From positions 988,603 through 1,052,602 of the forward strand of contig NZ_LISW01000001.1 in the NCBI RefSeq assembly GCF_001905735.1: 64,000 bases of DNA, written 5' to 3'. Each line of letters starts with the position of its first letter. Position 1 is the first letter of the stretch. This stretch comes from Streptomyces sp. CB01249. Its GTDB lineage: Bacteria; Actinomycetota; Actinomycetes; Streptomycetales; Streptomycetaceae. The notes below the pieces were generated by a model. The model searched no databases. It worked only from the letters and a program-made list of their open reading frames with translations, and was not told the origin of the DNA. Of this stretch, positions 1 to 9,400 are shown one piece after another. The translations under genes were made by a program, and so were the position numbers.

Positions 1-109
1 ACGCGCGGTGCTCTCCGGCCTCGACCCCGAGTCCCGCGACCGGCTGAGCGCCCAGCTCAGCGAGCTGCTCGTACAGCTGGAGGGCCGCATCGGCGGCGCC
101 CGTCGCTAG
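1..109 (+). CDS. 3' end of a probable MarR-family regulator (partial)
   Basis: An open frame enters from the left edge in frame 2 and ends at TAG 107-109. The visible 35 residues start RAVLSGLDPESRDRL and form an amphipathic helix of the kind that closes MarR-family winged-helix proteins (the 'L-GL-PE-R--L--LL--L' pattern). The DNA-binding part lies outside the window, so the family call rests only on this terminal helix. The gene runs in the same direction as the conservon but is separated from it by about 300 bp, so it is probably a separate transcription unit. Confidence 0.45.
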   Translation, partial: RAVLSGLDPESRDRLSAQLSELLVQLEGRIGGARR

Positions 110-416
110 GCATCACCCATACGAGCACCTTCGTTCATATGTGCCCCTGCATGGCTTCGCGGGGCGATTCTTCCTCATTCCTCCGCCCCGTCACTCCCCG
201 CACACGCCTGAAGGCGGTGCGTGCAAAAACTCGTGAGCGTACTACCGCGGGAGCGCTCGCGCAGGGGGTTGGAGGAATGTGCGAAAGCGCTGATTCGATC
301 TGACTAAGCTCACGCGCAGTGAAGCCGAGTTGAGATGAATTCGCGCGCTTGTTCTCTATGTTCAGGCAAGCGCCGAATCTCCGGAATACATCCCGAATCA
401 ACCGCCAGAGGTTCAG
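110..416. other. Intergenic region upstream of the conservon
   Basis: About 307 bp without a convincing gene. It is clearly less GC-rich than its surroundings, especially 290-415, as expected for a promoter region. No perfect hairpin or confident -10/-35 pair was identified. The conservon promoter should lie here because cvnA is the first gene of its operon. Confidence 0.4.
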
Positions 417-2036
417 ATGGCCCGTGTTGAATCACCGCCGGCCGGCAGGGAAGCCCCCGTCGCCCGCGCCCTGTTGCTTCCCGTCGTCCTGATGGCGGGA
501 GCAACCGCCGCCGCGGCGGCGCTGGTTGCCGAGCCCGCGCGGATACCAGTCGTCTGGTGCGGAGCATTCGCCACCGTCGTGGTCGCCACGCTCGCCGTGG
601 AGATCGCGCGGCGCGGCCGGACGATCCGCCGCCGCAACGCCGAGTACCAACAGCGCGTCACCGCCCTGGAACGGCGCATCGCCGACCACGACGAAGAGAC
701 CGTCCGCATCAGCAAGGAGCTGCTGCCGTCCGCGATCCACCGTCTGCGCGTGGGCAATTCGCCCGACGAGGTGCTGCGCGACGTGGTGGACTCCGACCCG
801 GTCTACCGCCACCTGCCCGACTCCCAGCGCTCCCTCGTCTACACGGTGCTCGACATCATCGACAACGAGGAGGCGACCCGGGACTCCGCGCAGCGCGCCT
901 TCGTCAACGTCGCCCGCCGCGTCCAGGCGATCGTCCACCGCCAGGCCAGTGAGCTGCGGGAGATGGAGGAGCACCACGGGCGCAACCCCGACGTCTTCGA
1001 CGACCTGCTCCGCATCGACCACGGCACCGCCCTGATCGGCCGCCTCGCCGACTCCATCGCGGTCCTCGGCGGCGCCCGCCCCAGCCGCCAGTGGCCCAAG
1101 CCCGTACCGCTGTTCAGCGTGTTGCGCGGTGCCATGTCGCGCATCCTGGAGTACCCGCGCATCGATCTGCACTCGATCGCCAAGGTCGCCATCATCGGCA
1201 CCGCGGTCGAACCGCTCATCCACGCCTGCGCCGAACTCCTCGACAACGCCACCCGCTACTCGCCGCCGCAGACCCGGGTGCACGTCACCGCGGTCGAGGT
1301 GCAGACCGGCATCGCCATCGAGATCGAGGACGGCGGAGTCAGCCTCAGCGAGGAGGCCCGCGCCCGCGCCGAGAACATGCTCGCCAGGGCCCAGGCCGGG
1401 TCCAGCATGAACGACCTCGGAGAGTCCCCGCGCCTCGGCATGGCCGTCGTCGGCCGCCTCGCCCGGATGTACGACCTCCAGGTCTCGCTGCGCCAGTCCG
1501 CGTACGGCGGCGTGCGCGCCGTGCTCATCGTGCCCCGCGCCATGATCACCACCGGCCCGGCCCCCGGCATCGCCCACGGCATCGGCGCCACCTCGCGGCC
1601 CACCAGCGACATCGACCTCGCCGACATGAAGCACGTCGTGCCGCCCCGCGGCAAGCGCCGCAAGCCCAGCCCCGTCGCCGCGCGCCCGGCGACCGGCCCG
1701 GTGGTCTCCGAGCCCCGCCCGGCCGCCCCGCCCACCCCGGCCGTAGCCATGCAGGACGACGTGCCCATCGTGACCGAGTGGACCTCCGGCGGACTCCCGC
1801 AGCGCCGCAGCCGCGGCCGCGCCCCGCTCGGCTCGCACAACCTCCCCGCACAGGCCGCCGACCCCACCGCCGGCCGCACCAACGGCCACGGCCACAGCTA
1901 CGGCCAGGACAACAGCAAGGAACCGCCCCCCGGTATCTGGCTGGAGGCGTTCACCAAGGCCGCCAACGGCGTGCCCCAGGAGCCCAGGGCGGACGAAGAC
2001 TCTGACGACGCGTGGGACAAGGGAGATCAACGGTGA
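417..2036 (+). CDS. cvnA: CvnA: conservon sensor-like ATP-binding membrane protein
   Basis: 539 residues. Two hydrophobic segments at about 17-38 and 43-63 anchor a cytoplasmic protein. A coiled-coil-like stretch follows (about 65-100), then a linker and a histidine-kinase-type ATPase domain at about 260-375, with N-box AELLDNATRYSPP (272-284) and a G-box-like GMAVVGRLARMY. A Pro/Arg-rich low-complexity tail follows from about 380 to the end. The usual phospho-acceptor H-box is not evident, which is normal for this family. CvnA proteins are known to form a membrane-associated complex with CvnB, CvnC and the CvnD GTPase, likened to a eukaryotic G-protein receptor system. The stop overlaps the cvnB GTG start, so the genes are translationally coupled. 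The start ATG at 417 follows a weak AGAGG. Confidence 0.9.
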   Translation: MARVESPPAGREAPVARALLLPVVLMAGATAAAAALVAEPARIPVVWCGAFATVVVATLAVEIARRGRTIRRRNAEYQQRVTALERRIADHDEETVRISKELLPSAIHRLRVGNSPDEVLRDVVDSDPVYRHLPDSQRSLVYTVLDIIDNEEATRDSAQRAFVNVARRVQAIVHRQASELREMEEHHGRNPDVFDDLLRIDHGTALIGRLADSIAVLGGARPSRQWPKPVPLFSVLRGAMSRILEYPRIDLHSIAKVAIIGTAVEPLIHACAELLDNATRYSPPQTRVHVTAVEVQTGIAIEIEDGGVSLSEEARARAENMLARAQAGSSMNDLGESPRLGMAVVGRLARMYDLQVSLRQSAYGGVRAVLIVPRAMITTGPAPGIAHGIGATSRPTSDIDLADMKHVVPPRGKRRKPSPVAARPATGPVVSEPRPAAPPTPAVAMQDDVPIVTEWTSGGLPQRRSRGRAPLGSHNLPAQAADPTAGRTNGHGHSYGQDNSKEPPPGIWLEAFTKAANGVPQEPRADEDSDDAWDKGDQR

Positions 2037-2440
2037 TCCAGCAGCGGGGCAACATGGACTGGATGCTCAAGGAACTCGCCGACGACGTCCCGGACATCCA
2101 CCAGATCGTCGTGCTCTCCGCCGACGGACTGCGCATCGCCCAGCACGGCGGCGACCCCGACGTCGCCGACCGGCTGGCGGCGGCCTGCGCCGGTCTGCAG
2201 AGTCTGGCGGCGGCCGTCGCCTCCGAGATCCCGTACAGCGACGGCCGGATGAGGCTCGTCGTCATCGAGGTCACCGGCGGCTTCTTCTATCTGATGGCGG
2301 CGGGCGCGGGCGCCTACCTCGCGGTGCTCGCCGGAGAGACGGTGGACGCCGGGCACGTCGGGGCGCGGATGCGCGACATGGTCGTACGCATCGGCGGCCA
2401 CCTCACGAGCCCGCCCCGCCACGACGGGCAGGCCGGATGA
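2033..2440 (+). CDS. cvnB: CvnB: roadblock/LC7-domain protein of the conservon
   Basis: 135 residues from GTG 2033, which overlaps the cvnA stop in GTGA and follows GGGAGA. An ATG at 2054 (MDWMLKELADDVPDIHQIVV) is the alternative start. The whole protein is one roadblock/LC7 fold: ELADDVPDIHQIVVLSADGL, a central AAACAGLQSLAAAVAS helix and a C-terminal sheet. The family usually acts as a GTPase-activating or regulatory partner of small Ras/MglA-like GTPases, so here it probably works on CvnD. The next gene starts at 2437 inside its stop codon (ATGA), so the operon is tightly coupled. Confidence 0.9.
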   Translation: MIQQRGNMDWMLKELADDVPDIHQIVVLSADGLRIAQHGGDPDVADRLAAACAGLQSLAAAVASEIPYSDGRMRLVVIEVTGGFFYLMAAGAGAYLAVLAGETVDAGHVGARMRDMVVRIGGHLTSPPRHDGQAG

Positions 2441-2808
2441 ATTCTCCCCGACGAGAACGCCGCAAGGCCGACCCGGCGCTGAGCGATCCGGAGAGGCTCT
2501 ACGTCATCACCGGCGATCCCGACGGCAGCGAGCGGGCAGCGCTCGACCTGGTCACGATGATTGTCTCGAAGTCGGAGCCGTCCCCGACGGTCCAGCCCGA
2601 ACAGGCCGTGATCCTCCGGCTCTGCCAGGCCCCGTTATCGGTCGCCGAACTCTCCGCCTATCTCAGCCTGCCGTTCAGCGTGGTGACCTCGCTCCTCACC
2701 GAACTCCTCGCCACCGGTCTGATCGAATCGCGCGCGCCGATCGTCCGCGCGACCCTCCCGGACCGGTCCCTCCTCGAAGCGGTGATGCATGGACTTCAGA
2801 AACTCTGA
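2437..2808 (+). CDS. cvnC: CvnC: DUF742 winged-helix-like conservon protein with a TTA codon
   Basis: 123 residues of the DUF742 family, with a central winged-helix-like segment (LCQAPLSVAELSAYL, then a second helix and LIESRAP). It is a component of the conservon heterocomplex, and its exact role is unsettled. It starts with ATG overlapping the cvnB stop (ATGA). Codon 67 is TTA (2635-2637), one of only three in-frame TTA codons seen in the window. In Streptomyces that codon is read by the developmentally regulated bldA tRNA, so full expression of the complex may be delayed to the aerial growth phase. The last 20 bases overlap the start of cvnD. Confidence 0.88.
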   Translation: MNSPRRERRKADPALSDPERLYVITGDPDGSERAALDLVTMIVSKSEPSPTVQPEQAVILRLCQAPLSVAELSAYLSLPFSVVTSLLTELLATGLIESRAPIVRATLPDRSLLEAVMHGLQKL

Positions 2809-3403
2809 CACGATCACGGGCCCCCGCAGCGAGGACGTCCTGCCCACCACGGCCACCGCCGCGGTGAAGGTCGTGATCGTCGGCGGGTTCGGGGTCGGCA
2901 AGACGACCATGGTCGGCTCGGTCAGCGAGATCCGGCCCCTGACCACCGAAGAGACGATGACGCAGGACGGCGTCGGCGTGGACGACAACTACGGCGTGGA
3001 GAGCAAGACCGCCACCACCGTCGCCATGGACTTCGGCCGGATCAGCATCAGCGAGGAGCTGGTCCTCTACCTCTTCGGCACCCCCGGCCAGGAACGTTTC
3101 TGGTTCCTCTGGAACGGCCTGTTCGAGGGCGCCCTCGGCGCCGTCGTCCTCATCGACACCCGCCGCCTAGAAACCAGCTTCGACGTCATCGGGCGCCTGG
3201 AGGAGCGAGGGGTGCCGTTCGTCGTCGCCATCAACACCTTCCCCGAGGCGCCGAAGTACCCCGTCGAGGCGCTGCGCGGCGCCCTGGACCTCTCGGAGGA
3301 GGTCCCGATGATCGACTGCGACGCCCGGCTGCGCGGCTCCAGCCGCGATGTGCTGATGACCCTGATGCGCTATCTGCACGGCCTCGCCCTCCCGATCGGC
3401 TGA
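2789..3403 (+). CDS. cvnD: CvnD: conservon small GTPase
   Basis: 204 residues. The P-loop GGFGVGKTT sits at 32-40, a G3-like FGTPGQERFWFLW follows in the middle, then VVLIDTRRLETSF and a VVAINTF segment that replaces the standard NKxD base-recognition motif, as is common in CvnD/MglA-like proteins. It is the molecular switch of the conservon complex and cycles between GDP and GTP forms under control of CvnB. ATG 2789 lies 20 bp inside cvnC, so translation is coupled. The downstream P450 follows after an 85-bp gap without a strong terminator hairpin, so read-through is likely. Confidence 0.9.
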   Translation: MDFRNSDTITGPRSEDVLPTTATAAVKVVIVGGFGVGKTTMVGSVSEIRPLTTEETMTQDGVGVDDNYGVESKTATTVAMDFGRISISEELVLYLFGTPGQERFWFLWNGLFEGALGAVVLIDTRRLETSFDVIGRLEERGVPFVVAINTFPEAPKYPVEALRGALDLSEEVPMIDCDARLRGSSRDVLMTLMRYLHGLALPIG

Positions 3404-3488
3404 CCCCGCACCCCTTCCGCACCCGTTCCGCGCGTCCCCACCGCGCCCCCGACCGTCCGGCCCCCGCGGCCCGACCCCTGGAGCGATC

Positions 3489-5030
3489 GTGACAAGCCCC
3501 TTCCCCTACGAGCACGGCCAGGTCCCGCCCCCCGAGTGCCCGGCCCACGGCATGAGCGTCGGCCCCGGCGGCCTGCGCCGGCTCTACGGCCCCGAGGCCG
3601 AGCAGGACCCGCACGGCCTGTACGAGAAACTGCGCGCCGAACACGGCACGGTGGCCCCGGTCCTGCTGCACGGCGACGTGCCCGCCTGGCTGGTCCTCGG
3701 CCACAGCGAGAACATGCACATGACCCGTACGCCCTCGCAGTTCTCCCGCGACTCGCGCCGCTGGCGGGCCCTGCAGGACGGCAGTGTCGCCCCCGACCAC
3801 CCGCTGGCGCCGATCTTCACCTGGCAGCCGATCTGCGTCTTCGCCGACGGCGCCACCCACGAACGCCAGCGCGGCGCCGTCACCGACTCCATGGCCCGCA
3901 TCGACACGCGCGGCGTGCGGCGCCACGTCAACCGGTACAGCAACCGGCTCGTCAACGGCTTCTGCCGGGAGGGCCGCACCGACCTCGTCGCGGAGTTCGC
4001 CGAACGGCTGCCCATGATGGTCATGTGCGCCATCCTCGGCATGCCGGAGGAGTACAACGACCGGATGGTCGAGGCGGCCCGCGACATGATCAAGGGCACC
4101 GCCACCGCCGTCCAGAGCAACGCCTACGTGGTGGGAGCGCTCACCCGCCTGGTCGAGCGCCGCCGCCGCGAACCGGCCGACGACTTCGCGACCTGGCTGG
4201 TCGAGCACCCCGCGAACATGAACGACCAGGAGGTCGCCGAGCACCTGCGGCTCATCCTGATCGCGTCCTACGAGGCCACCGCCAACCTGATCGCCAACGT
4301 GCTGCGCATGGTCCTCACCGACCCGCGCTTCCGGGCCCGGCTCAGCGGCGGCCACATGACCGTCCCCGAGGCGGTCGAGCAGACCCTGTGGGACGAGCCC
4401 CCGTTCACCGCCGTCTTCGGCCGCTGGGCCGTCGGCGACACCGAACTGGGCGGGAAGCACATCAAGGCGGGCGACGCCCTGATCGTCGGCATCGCACCGG
4501 CCAACACCGACCCCGTGGTCCGCCCCGACCTGACCGCCAACATGGAGGGCAACCGCTCGCACCTGGCGTTCAGCGGCGGCCCCCACGAGTGCCCCGGACA
4601 GGACATCGGCCGCGCCATCGCGGACGTCGGCGTGGACGCCCTCCTGATGCGGCTGCCCGACCTCGAACTCGCGGTGGACGAGCGCGAACTGCAGTGGGTC
4701 GGCAACTTCATGAGCCGTCACCTGGTGGACCTCCCCGCCGAATTCGCCCCCCGCTCCCCGCAGGACGACCGGGAGCCGCCGGCGATGGGCAGGCCCAACG
4801 CGGCCCGCCAGGACTGGGAGGTCCAGTCCGCCGTACGCCACACCGCCCCGACCCCGGTCCGGGCCCCCCTGGACGGGGCCCACGCGCCGTCGGCCGCCGC
4901 CCCGGCCGGGGCGACCGCGACGGTCGACGGATCGGCGGACGCGCTGTCCGGCCGGGTCCCGCGCCAGCGCAAGCCCGGCGGACCCGCCCGCCTCTGGCGC
5001 GTCGTGACCCGCTGGTGGAACGGCGACTGA
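3489..5030 (+). CDS. Conservon-associated cytochrome P450, CYP157-like, with EQTLW in place of ExxR
   Basis: 513 residues. The heme-binding loop is FSGGPHECPG (361-370), with the thiolate ligand C368. The I-helix region reads LILIASYEAT (255-264) and keeps the oxygen-activating Thr. The K-helix, normally ExxR, reads VEQTLWDEPP (296-305): relative to EELLR the Glu is Gln298 and the Arg is Trp301. Loss of ExxR with an EQ(S/T)LW sequence is a reported trait of the Streptomyces CYP157 family, members of which are the fifth gene of some conservons (RarE of cvn9). Residues from about 430 on form a Pro/Ala-rich tail absent from ordinary P450s. The substrate is unknown. GTG start at 3489 after a purine-rich CTGGAGCGATC. 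Confidence 0.88.
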   Translation: MTSPFPYEHGQVPPPECPAHGMSVGPGGLRRLYGPEAEQDPHGLYEKLRAEHGTVAPVLLHGDVPAWLVLGHSENMHMTRTPSQFSRDSRRWRALQDGSVAPDHPLAPIFTWQPICVFADGATHERQRGAVTDSMARIDTRGVRRHVNRYSNRLVNGFCREGRTDLVAEFAERLPMMVMCAILGMPEEYNDRMVEAARDMIKGTATAVQSNAYVVGALTRLVERRRREPADDFATWLVEHPANMNDQEVAEHLRLILIASYEATANLIANVLRMVLTDPRFRARLSGGHMTVPEAVEQTLWDEPPFTAVFGRWAVGDTELGGKHIKAGDALIVGIAPANTDPVVRPDLTANMEGNRSHLAFSGGPHECPGQDIGRAIADVGVDALLMRLPDLELAVDERELQWVGNFMSRHLVDLPAEFAPRSPQDDREPPAMGRPNAARQDWEVQSAVRHTAPTPVRAPLDGAHAPSAAAPAGATATVDGSADALSGRVPRQRKPGGPARLWRVVTRWWNGD

Positions 5031-5045
5031 CATCGGAGCGGTCCC

Positions 5046-5097
5046 GGGGCGGCCCGGTGGAGCGGGGCGGCGACGCCCCTCGCCACCGGGCCGCCCC
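5046..5097. terminator. Strong hairpin terminator after the conservon operon
   Basis: A 15-bp perfect stem, GGGGCGGCCCGGTGG (5046-5060) pairing with 5083-5097, around a 22-nt loop that can itself fold. It sits 15 bp after the P450 stop and just before the GH4 gene, separating the two transcription units. There is no U-tract, as usual in Streptomyces. Confidence 0.75.
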
Positions 5098-5114
5098 ACG
5101 TACCATGCGGAAGC

Positions 5115-6467
5115 GTGAAGCTGACAATTCTGGGCGGCGGCGGATTCCGGGTTCCACTCGTGTACGGGGCGCTGCTCGCCGACCACGCCGAGGGCCGGGT
5201 CACGGCCGTCACCCTCTACGACACGGACTCCGACCGGCTCACCGCCGTGGCCCGGGTCCTCGCCGAGCAGGCCGGGTCCATCCCGGACGCACCCGCCGTC
5301 CGCGCCACGACGGACCTGGACGAGGCGCTGCGCGGCGCCGACTTCGTCTTCTCGGCGATCCGGGTCGGCGGCCTCGCGGGCCGGGCCGCCGACGAACGCG
5401 TCGCGCTCGACGAGGGCGTCCTCGGCCAGGAGACGGTCGGCGCCGGGGGCATCGCGTACGGGCTGCGCACCGTCCCCGTCGCCGTCGACCTGGCCCGGCG
5501 CATCGCCCGGCTGGCCCCGGACGCCTGGGTCATCAACTTCACCAACCCGGCCGGGCTCGTCACCGAGGCGATGTCCCGGCACCTCGGCGACCGCGTCATC
5601 GGCATCTGCGACTCGCCCGTCGGCCTCGGCCGCCGTATCGCCCGGGTCCTCGGCGCCGACCCGGACCTGGCCCGCGTCGACTACGTGGGGCTGAACCACC
5701 TCGGCTGGGTGCGCGGGCTGTACGTCGGCGGACGCGACGAACTCCCGCGCCTGCTGGCCGACCCCGGGCTGCTGGGCTCCTTCGAGGAGGGGCGGCTGTT
5801 CGGCGCCGACTGGCTGCGCTCGCTGGGCGCGATCCCCAACGAATACCTGCACTACTACTACTTCAACCGCGAGGCGGTCCGCGCCTACCAGGAGGCGGCA
5901 CAGACCCGGGGCGCCTTCCTCCGCGAGCAGCAGGAGGGCTTCTACGGCCGGATGAAGGACCCGGCGACCCCCGCCCTGGCCACCTGGGACCGCACCCGGG
6001 CGGAGCGCGAGGCCACCTACATGTCGGAGAACCGGGACGTCGCCGGGGCAGGCGAGCGCGAGGAGAGCGACCTCGAATCCGGCGGCTACGAACAGGTCGC
6101 CCTCGCCCTGATGCGGGCCATCGCCCGCGACGAGCGCACCACCCTGATCCTCAACGTCCGCAACCGGTCCACCCTGTCGGTGCTGGACGAGGACGCCGTG
6201 ATCGAGGTCCCCTGCCTGGTCGACGCCAACGGCGCCCGCCCCGTCTCCGTCGACCCCCTGCCCTACCACGCGGTGGGCCTGGTCACCTCGGTGAAGGCCG
6301 TCGAGCGCGCGGTGCTGGACGCGGCGGCGAGCGGATCCCGCGCGGACGCGGTCCGGGCCTTCGCCCTGCATCCCCTGGTCGACTCGGTCTCCGTCGCCCA
6401 CCGCCTGGTGGACGGCTATGTGAAGGCGCACCCGGGACTGGCGTACCTGGGGGCCGCCGGGTCATGA
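5115..6467 (+). CDS. Family GH4 glycosidase (6-phospho-beta-glucosidase type)
   Basis: 450 residues from GTG 5115. The N-terminal NAD-binding fold starts LTILGGGGFRVPLVYGALL. Family landmarks follow: NFTNPAGLVTEA, GICDSPVGLGRRIA (the usual Cys of the metal site in GIC), YVGLNHLGWVRG (catalytic-site NHxGW) and HYYYFNREAV. GH4 enzymes use NAD and a divalent metal to cleave glycosides by an oxidation/elimination mechanism. The closest match in style is 6-phospho-beta-glucosidase, acting in the cytoplasm on imported phosphorylated disaccharides. No PTS or ABC sugar importer is adjacent, so the substrate is inferred only from family. It converges on the DUF4132 gene, with the two stop codons directly adjacent. 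Confidence 0.85.
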   Translation: MKLTILGGGGFRVPLVYGALLADHAEGRVTAVTLYDTDSDRLTAVARVLAEQAGSIPDAPAVRATTDLDEALRGADFVFSAIRVGGLAGRAADERVALDEGVLGQETVGAGGIAYGLRTVPVAVDLARRIARLAPDAWVINFTNPAGLVTEAMSRHLGDRVIGICDSPVGLGRRIARVLGADPDLARVDYVGLNHLGWVRGLYVGGRDELPRLLADPGLLGSFEEGRLFGADWLRSLGAIPNEYLHYYYFNREAVRAYQEAAQTRGAFLREQQEGFYGRMKDPATPALATWDRTRAEREATYMSENRDVAGAGEREESDLESGGYEQVALALMRAIARDERTTLILNVRNRSTLSVLDEDAVIEVPCLVDANGARPVSVDPLPYHAVGLVTSVKAVERAVLDAAASGSRADAVRAFALHPLVDSVSVAHRLVDGYVKAHPGLAYLGAAGS

Positions 6468-6479
6468 CACGGCGGCCCC
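6450..6479. terminator. Bidirectional terminator overlapping two convergent stop codons
   Basis: Stem GGGGCCGCCG (6450-6459) pairs with CGGCGGCCCC (6470-6479) around a 10-nt loop that contains both the GH4 stop (6465-6467) and the DUF4132 stop (6462-6464). One hairpin can therefore end both convergent transcripts. Confidence 0.65.
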
Positions 6480-9400
6480 GGTGAGCGCGGTCAGGTCGGC
6501 CAGCAGCTCGGACGCGGTCACCGGGTCCAGGCGGTCGAACCGCAGGTCGTGCGGGCGGCTGTGCCAGTAGTCGGACGGTTCGACGTCGAGCCACACGGTC
6601 TCCAGGGTCTGCTCGGGGTAGACCTCGACCGCGCCGACCGCGATGCCCCCGTCCAGGGCGACCACCAGGTGGCAGTCGTCGCCCAGCGGCTTGGAGATCC
6701 AGCGCTCCACCCCGTTGTCCTCGGGATTGCCGCGTCGCCAGCCGTACCGTTCCAGGCCGAGGACCTTGCCCGTGGGCACCTTGATCCCCTCGAAGCGCCC
6801 CAGGCGGTGACCGGCGGCCTCCTCCTCGGTCAGCGCGAACACCCGGCGACCGAGCTGGGGGAACGGCTGTACGATCGCGTGCTCCGCGAAGACCTCCGAC
6901 CAGGCGGCGGTCACCGCCTCGCCCAGCCGCAGCGGGTGCGGGAGCCGCACGGTCGCTCCCTCGGGCAGGGCGAACTCCTCGCCCCCCACGGCGGCGAAAC
7001 CGCGGTCGTCCGCCACCCGGAACGCCGTGGTCACCCCGTCCGCCTCGCTCAGCCACACCAGCCGGCGCACCAGGTGCCACACCAGCGGGTGGCCGACGAA
7101 CAGCTCGGTGAACTCCCGTGCCGTCCAGGAGCGGTCCGCCACCATGGCGGCCTCCAGCCGGCGCACCTGGTCGGAGCCGATCGCCCGCACCTCCTTCTTC
7201 AGGGCCGAGAACCGCTTGCGCTCGGCCGGGGCCAGCTCCGCGTCGTCCCGCGCGCCCGGCTTCGGCAGGTCCTTGCGGAGCTTGCCGTCGCCGTCCCGGA
7301 CGTAGGGCCGCAGCTGCTCGTCGAAGCCCACGGTGAACGTGCGGCTGCCGTAGTCCACGACCGTGGAGCCGTCCGCGTCGAGCCCGAGGTCCGGCACCAG
7401 CCGGTCCGAGAGCTGTTCGCCCGTCAGACCGAGACCTGCCGCCACCTCGGCGATCTTCTCCGTGGCCCGCGCCTTCAGGGCCTTGAACTTCACGCGCTGC
7501 GCGATGGTGTGCAGCTGGAGCAGCGCCGCGTCGCTGCCGATCGCCGCCAGGACGTCGAGCCCCTCCACCGCCCGGTGATGGGCGTTCTCGCCGGGCCAGG
7601 CGCGGATGACCGGGGTCAGCCGGAGCACCGTCCCGTCGTCGCCCAGCAGCCCCAGGGCATGCAGGGCCCAGGTCTCCTTGGCGGGCAGGAGGGCGGCGCG
7701 CCACTGCTCGAAGAGCGCCCAGGCGAAGTCGGCCGCCGAGGCCGCGTCCACGGCCCGGACCGCCTCGGCGAGCCCCGGGTACGGCTCACCGGGCGCGGAC
7801 AGGGCGAGCATGGTCAGCAGATGGCGGACCGAATCCGCCGGCAGTGCCCCGCCCGACGCCACCGTGAGCTGCGGCAGCAGCACCGGGTCCGCCCACTGCG
7901 GCAGCTCCGGCATGACGGTGGGCAGGGCCCGCTCCAGCGGATCCGCGGCCAGCAGCCCGGCCAGCGCGGCCGCCGCCTTCTCGCCGTACCCCTCGGCCGC
8001 CTCGCGCACCACGGCGTCGCCGTGCACCCCGGCGATCAGCAGCAACGCCTGCTCGGCGGCGCGCCGCGCGGCCCCGGCCCTGCCGACCGCGTCCGGCACG
8101 AGCAGCGGCGCCGCCCGCACGCCGTGCCGCTCGAACCACGAACGGGCGACGGCGGCCGTGGACTTGAGGCGCACCGCCCAGTCGGCCATGAGCCGGGCGA
8201 CCCGCGCGTCGACGTACGGCATCAGCAGCGGGGCGAGTGAGCTGGGGCGGCGCGGCACGACGCGCAGCAGCAGGGACAGCGCGCCGAGGCCGAAGCGGGC
8301 GGCCACCGGCTTCAGCGTGTCGGCGGCCTCCCACACATCGACCGGGTCCCAGTCGTCCAGCAGCGGCGCGACCCGCTCCTTCGGCCCGTGGACGTAGACC
8401 CAGGCGGGGCGCAGGTCCGCCGCGTCGAGCCCGTAACGCAGCGAGCCGAGCGTCTGCTCCCAGTCGTCCACCGCCTCGCGCCGGGTGTACCAGCTGCTGG
8501 TGGCCGCCCACGCCTCGCGCTCCCCGGCCTCCCACAGGACGGCCTTCCCGTCGTCCGGCTTCAGACCGGTGACGGTGACGGGGCGCGCCCTGGTGCGCTC
8601 CCGGGTCCACGGTGGCGCGGTGAGCACGGCCGGCAGGGCGTCGGCGGGTGCGTCCGCGAGGCGGCCGGCCGGGTTCAGCAGGGGCTCCACGACGGCCGCG
8701 AGGTCATCGTCCAGCGTCGGCAGCACCCGCTCCACCAGGGGGCGGTGCCCCGCGATGTGCGTGCGGAGCAGGCCGGACACCGAGGCCGCCGGGGCTCCCG
8801 TCCCGTCGCCGGCGTCCGCGGCGAGCAGCCGCAGCGCGCGGGCCGGACAGCGGTCCATCGCGTCCAGGAGGGCCGGGCGGACCTGCTTGTTTTCCGCGAG
8901 GGCGAGCAGGGCGCGGAAGGCGTCGTCCGTGGGGAACTCGGACAGCGCCTGGGCGAGCTGCCGCCGCGCCTCCCCGTAGAAGTAGCCCTTCTCCAGGTCC
9001 TCGGCGAGGAGCGGGGCCAGCATGTTGCCGATGCCCTCGGCGGCCGTGGCGATCGTGTTCATGCTCCGGTCGAAGCCGGGGACCCGGGCGAAGTGGGACG
9101 CCTGGTCCGGTGAGCCGAGGGTGCAGAGGATCAGGGAGACGAGACCGGCGTCCCGCTCGCGGGTCGCTTCCGGGTCCGCGCACAGGGCGGCGACCCAGTC
9201 CGCCTCGCTCGGCGCCAGATAGGCGGCGACGATCCTCCGGTGCGTATCCGTCCGGGAGGCCGAGAGCGCGTCGACGGTGGCCCGGTACGTCGCGTCGTCG
9301 GCGGCGGCGAGCAGGGACCGGACCCGGTCGGCGGCCTGGCGGCGGTGCTCGGTCGAGCGGGTGCCCCGGGCGCGGGAGAGCCTTTCCAGCCATGCGTCGT

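Noticed and set aside
3231..6484. Long frames of about 1000 codons on both strands across the P450 and GH4 genes
   Set aside because: They are Arg/Pro- or Gly/Asp-rich shadows without motifs, while the chosen frames contain the P450 and GH4 signatures.
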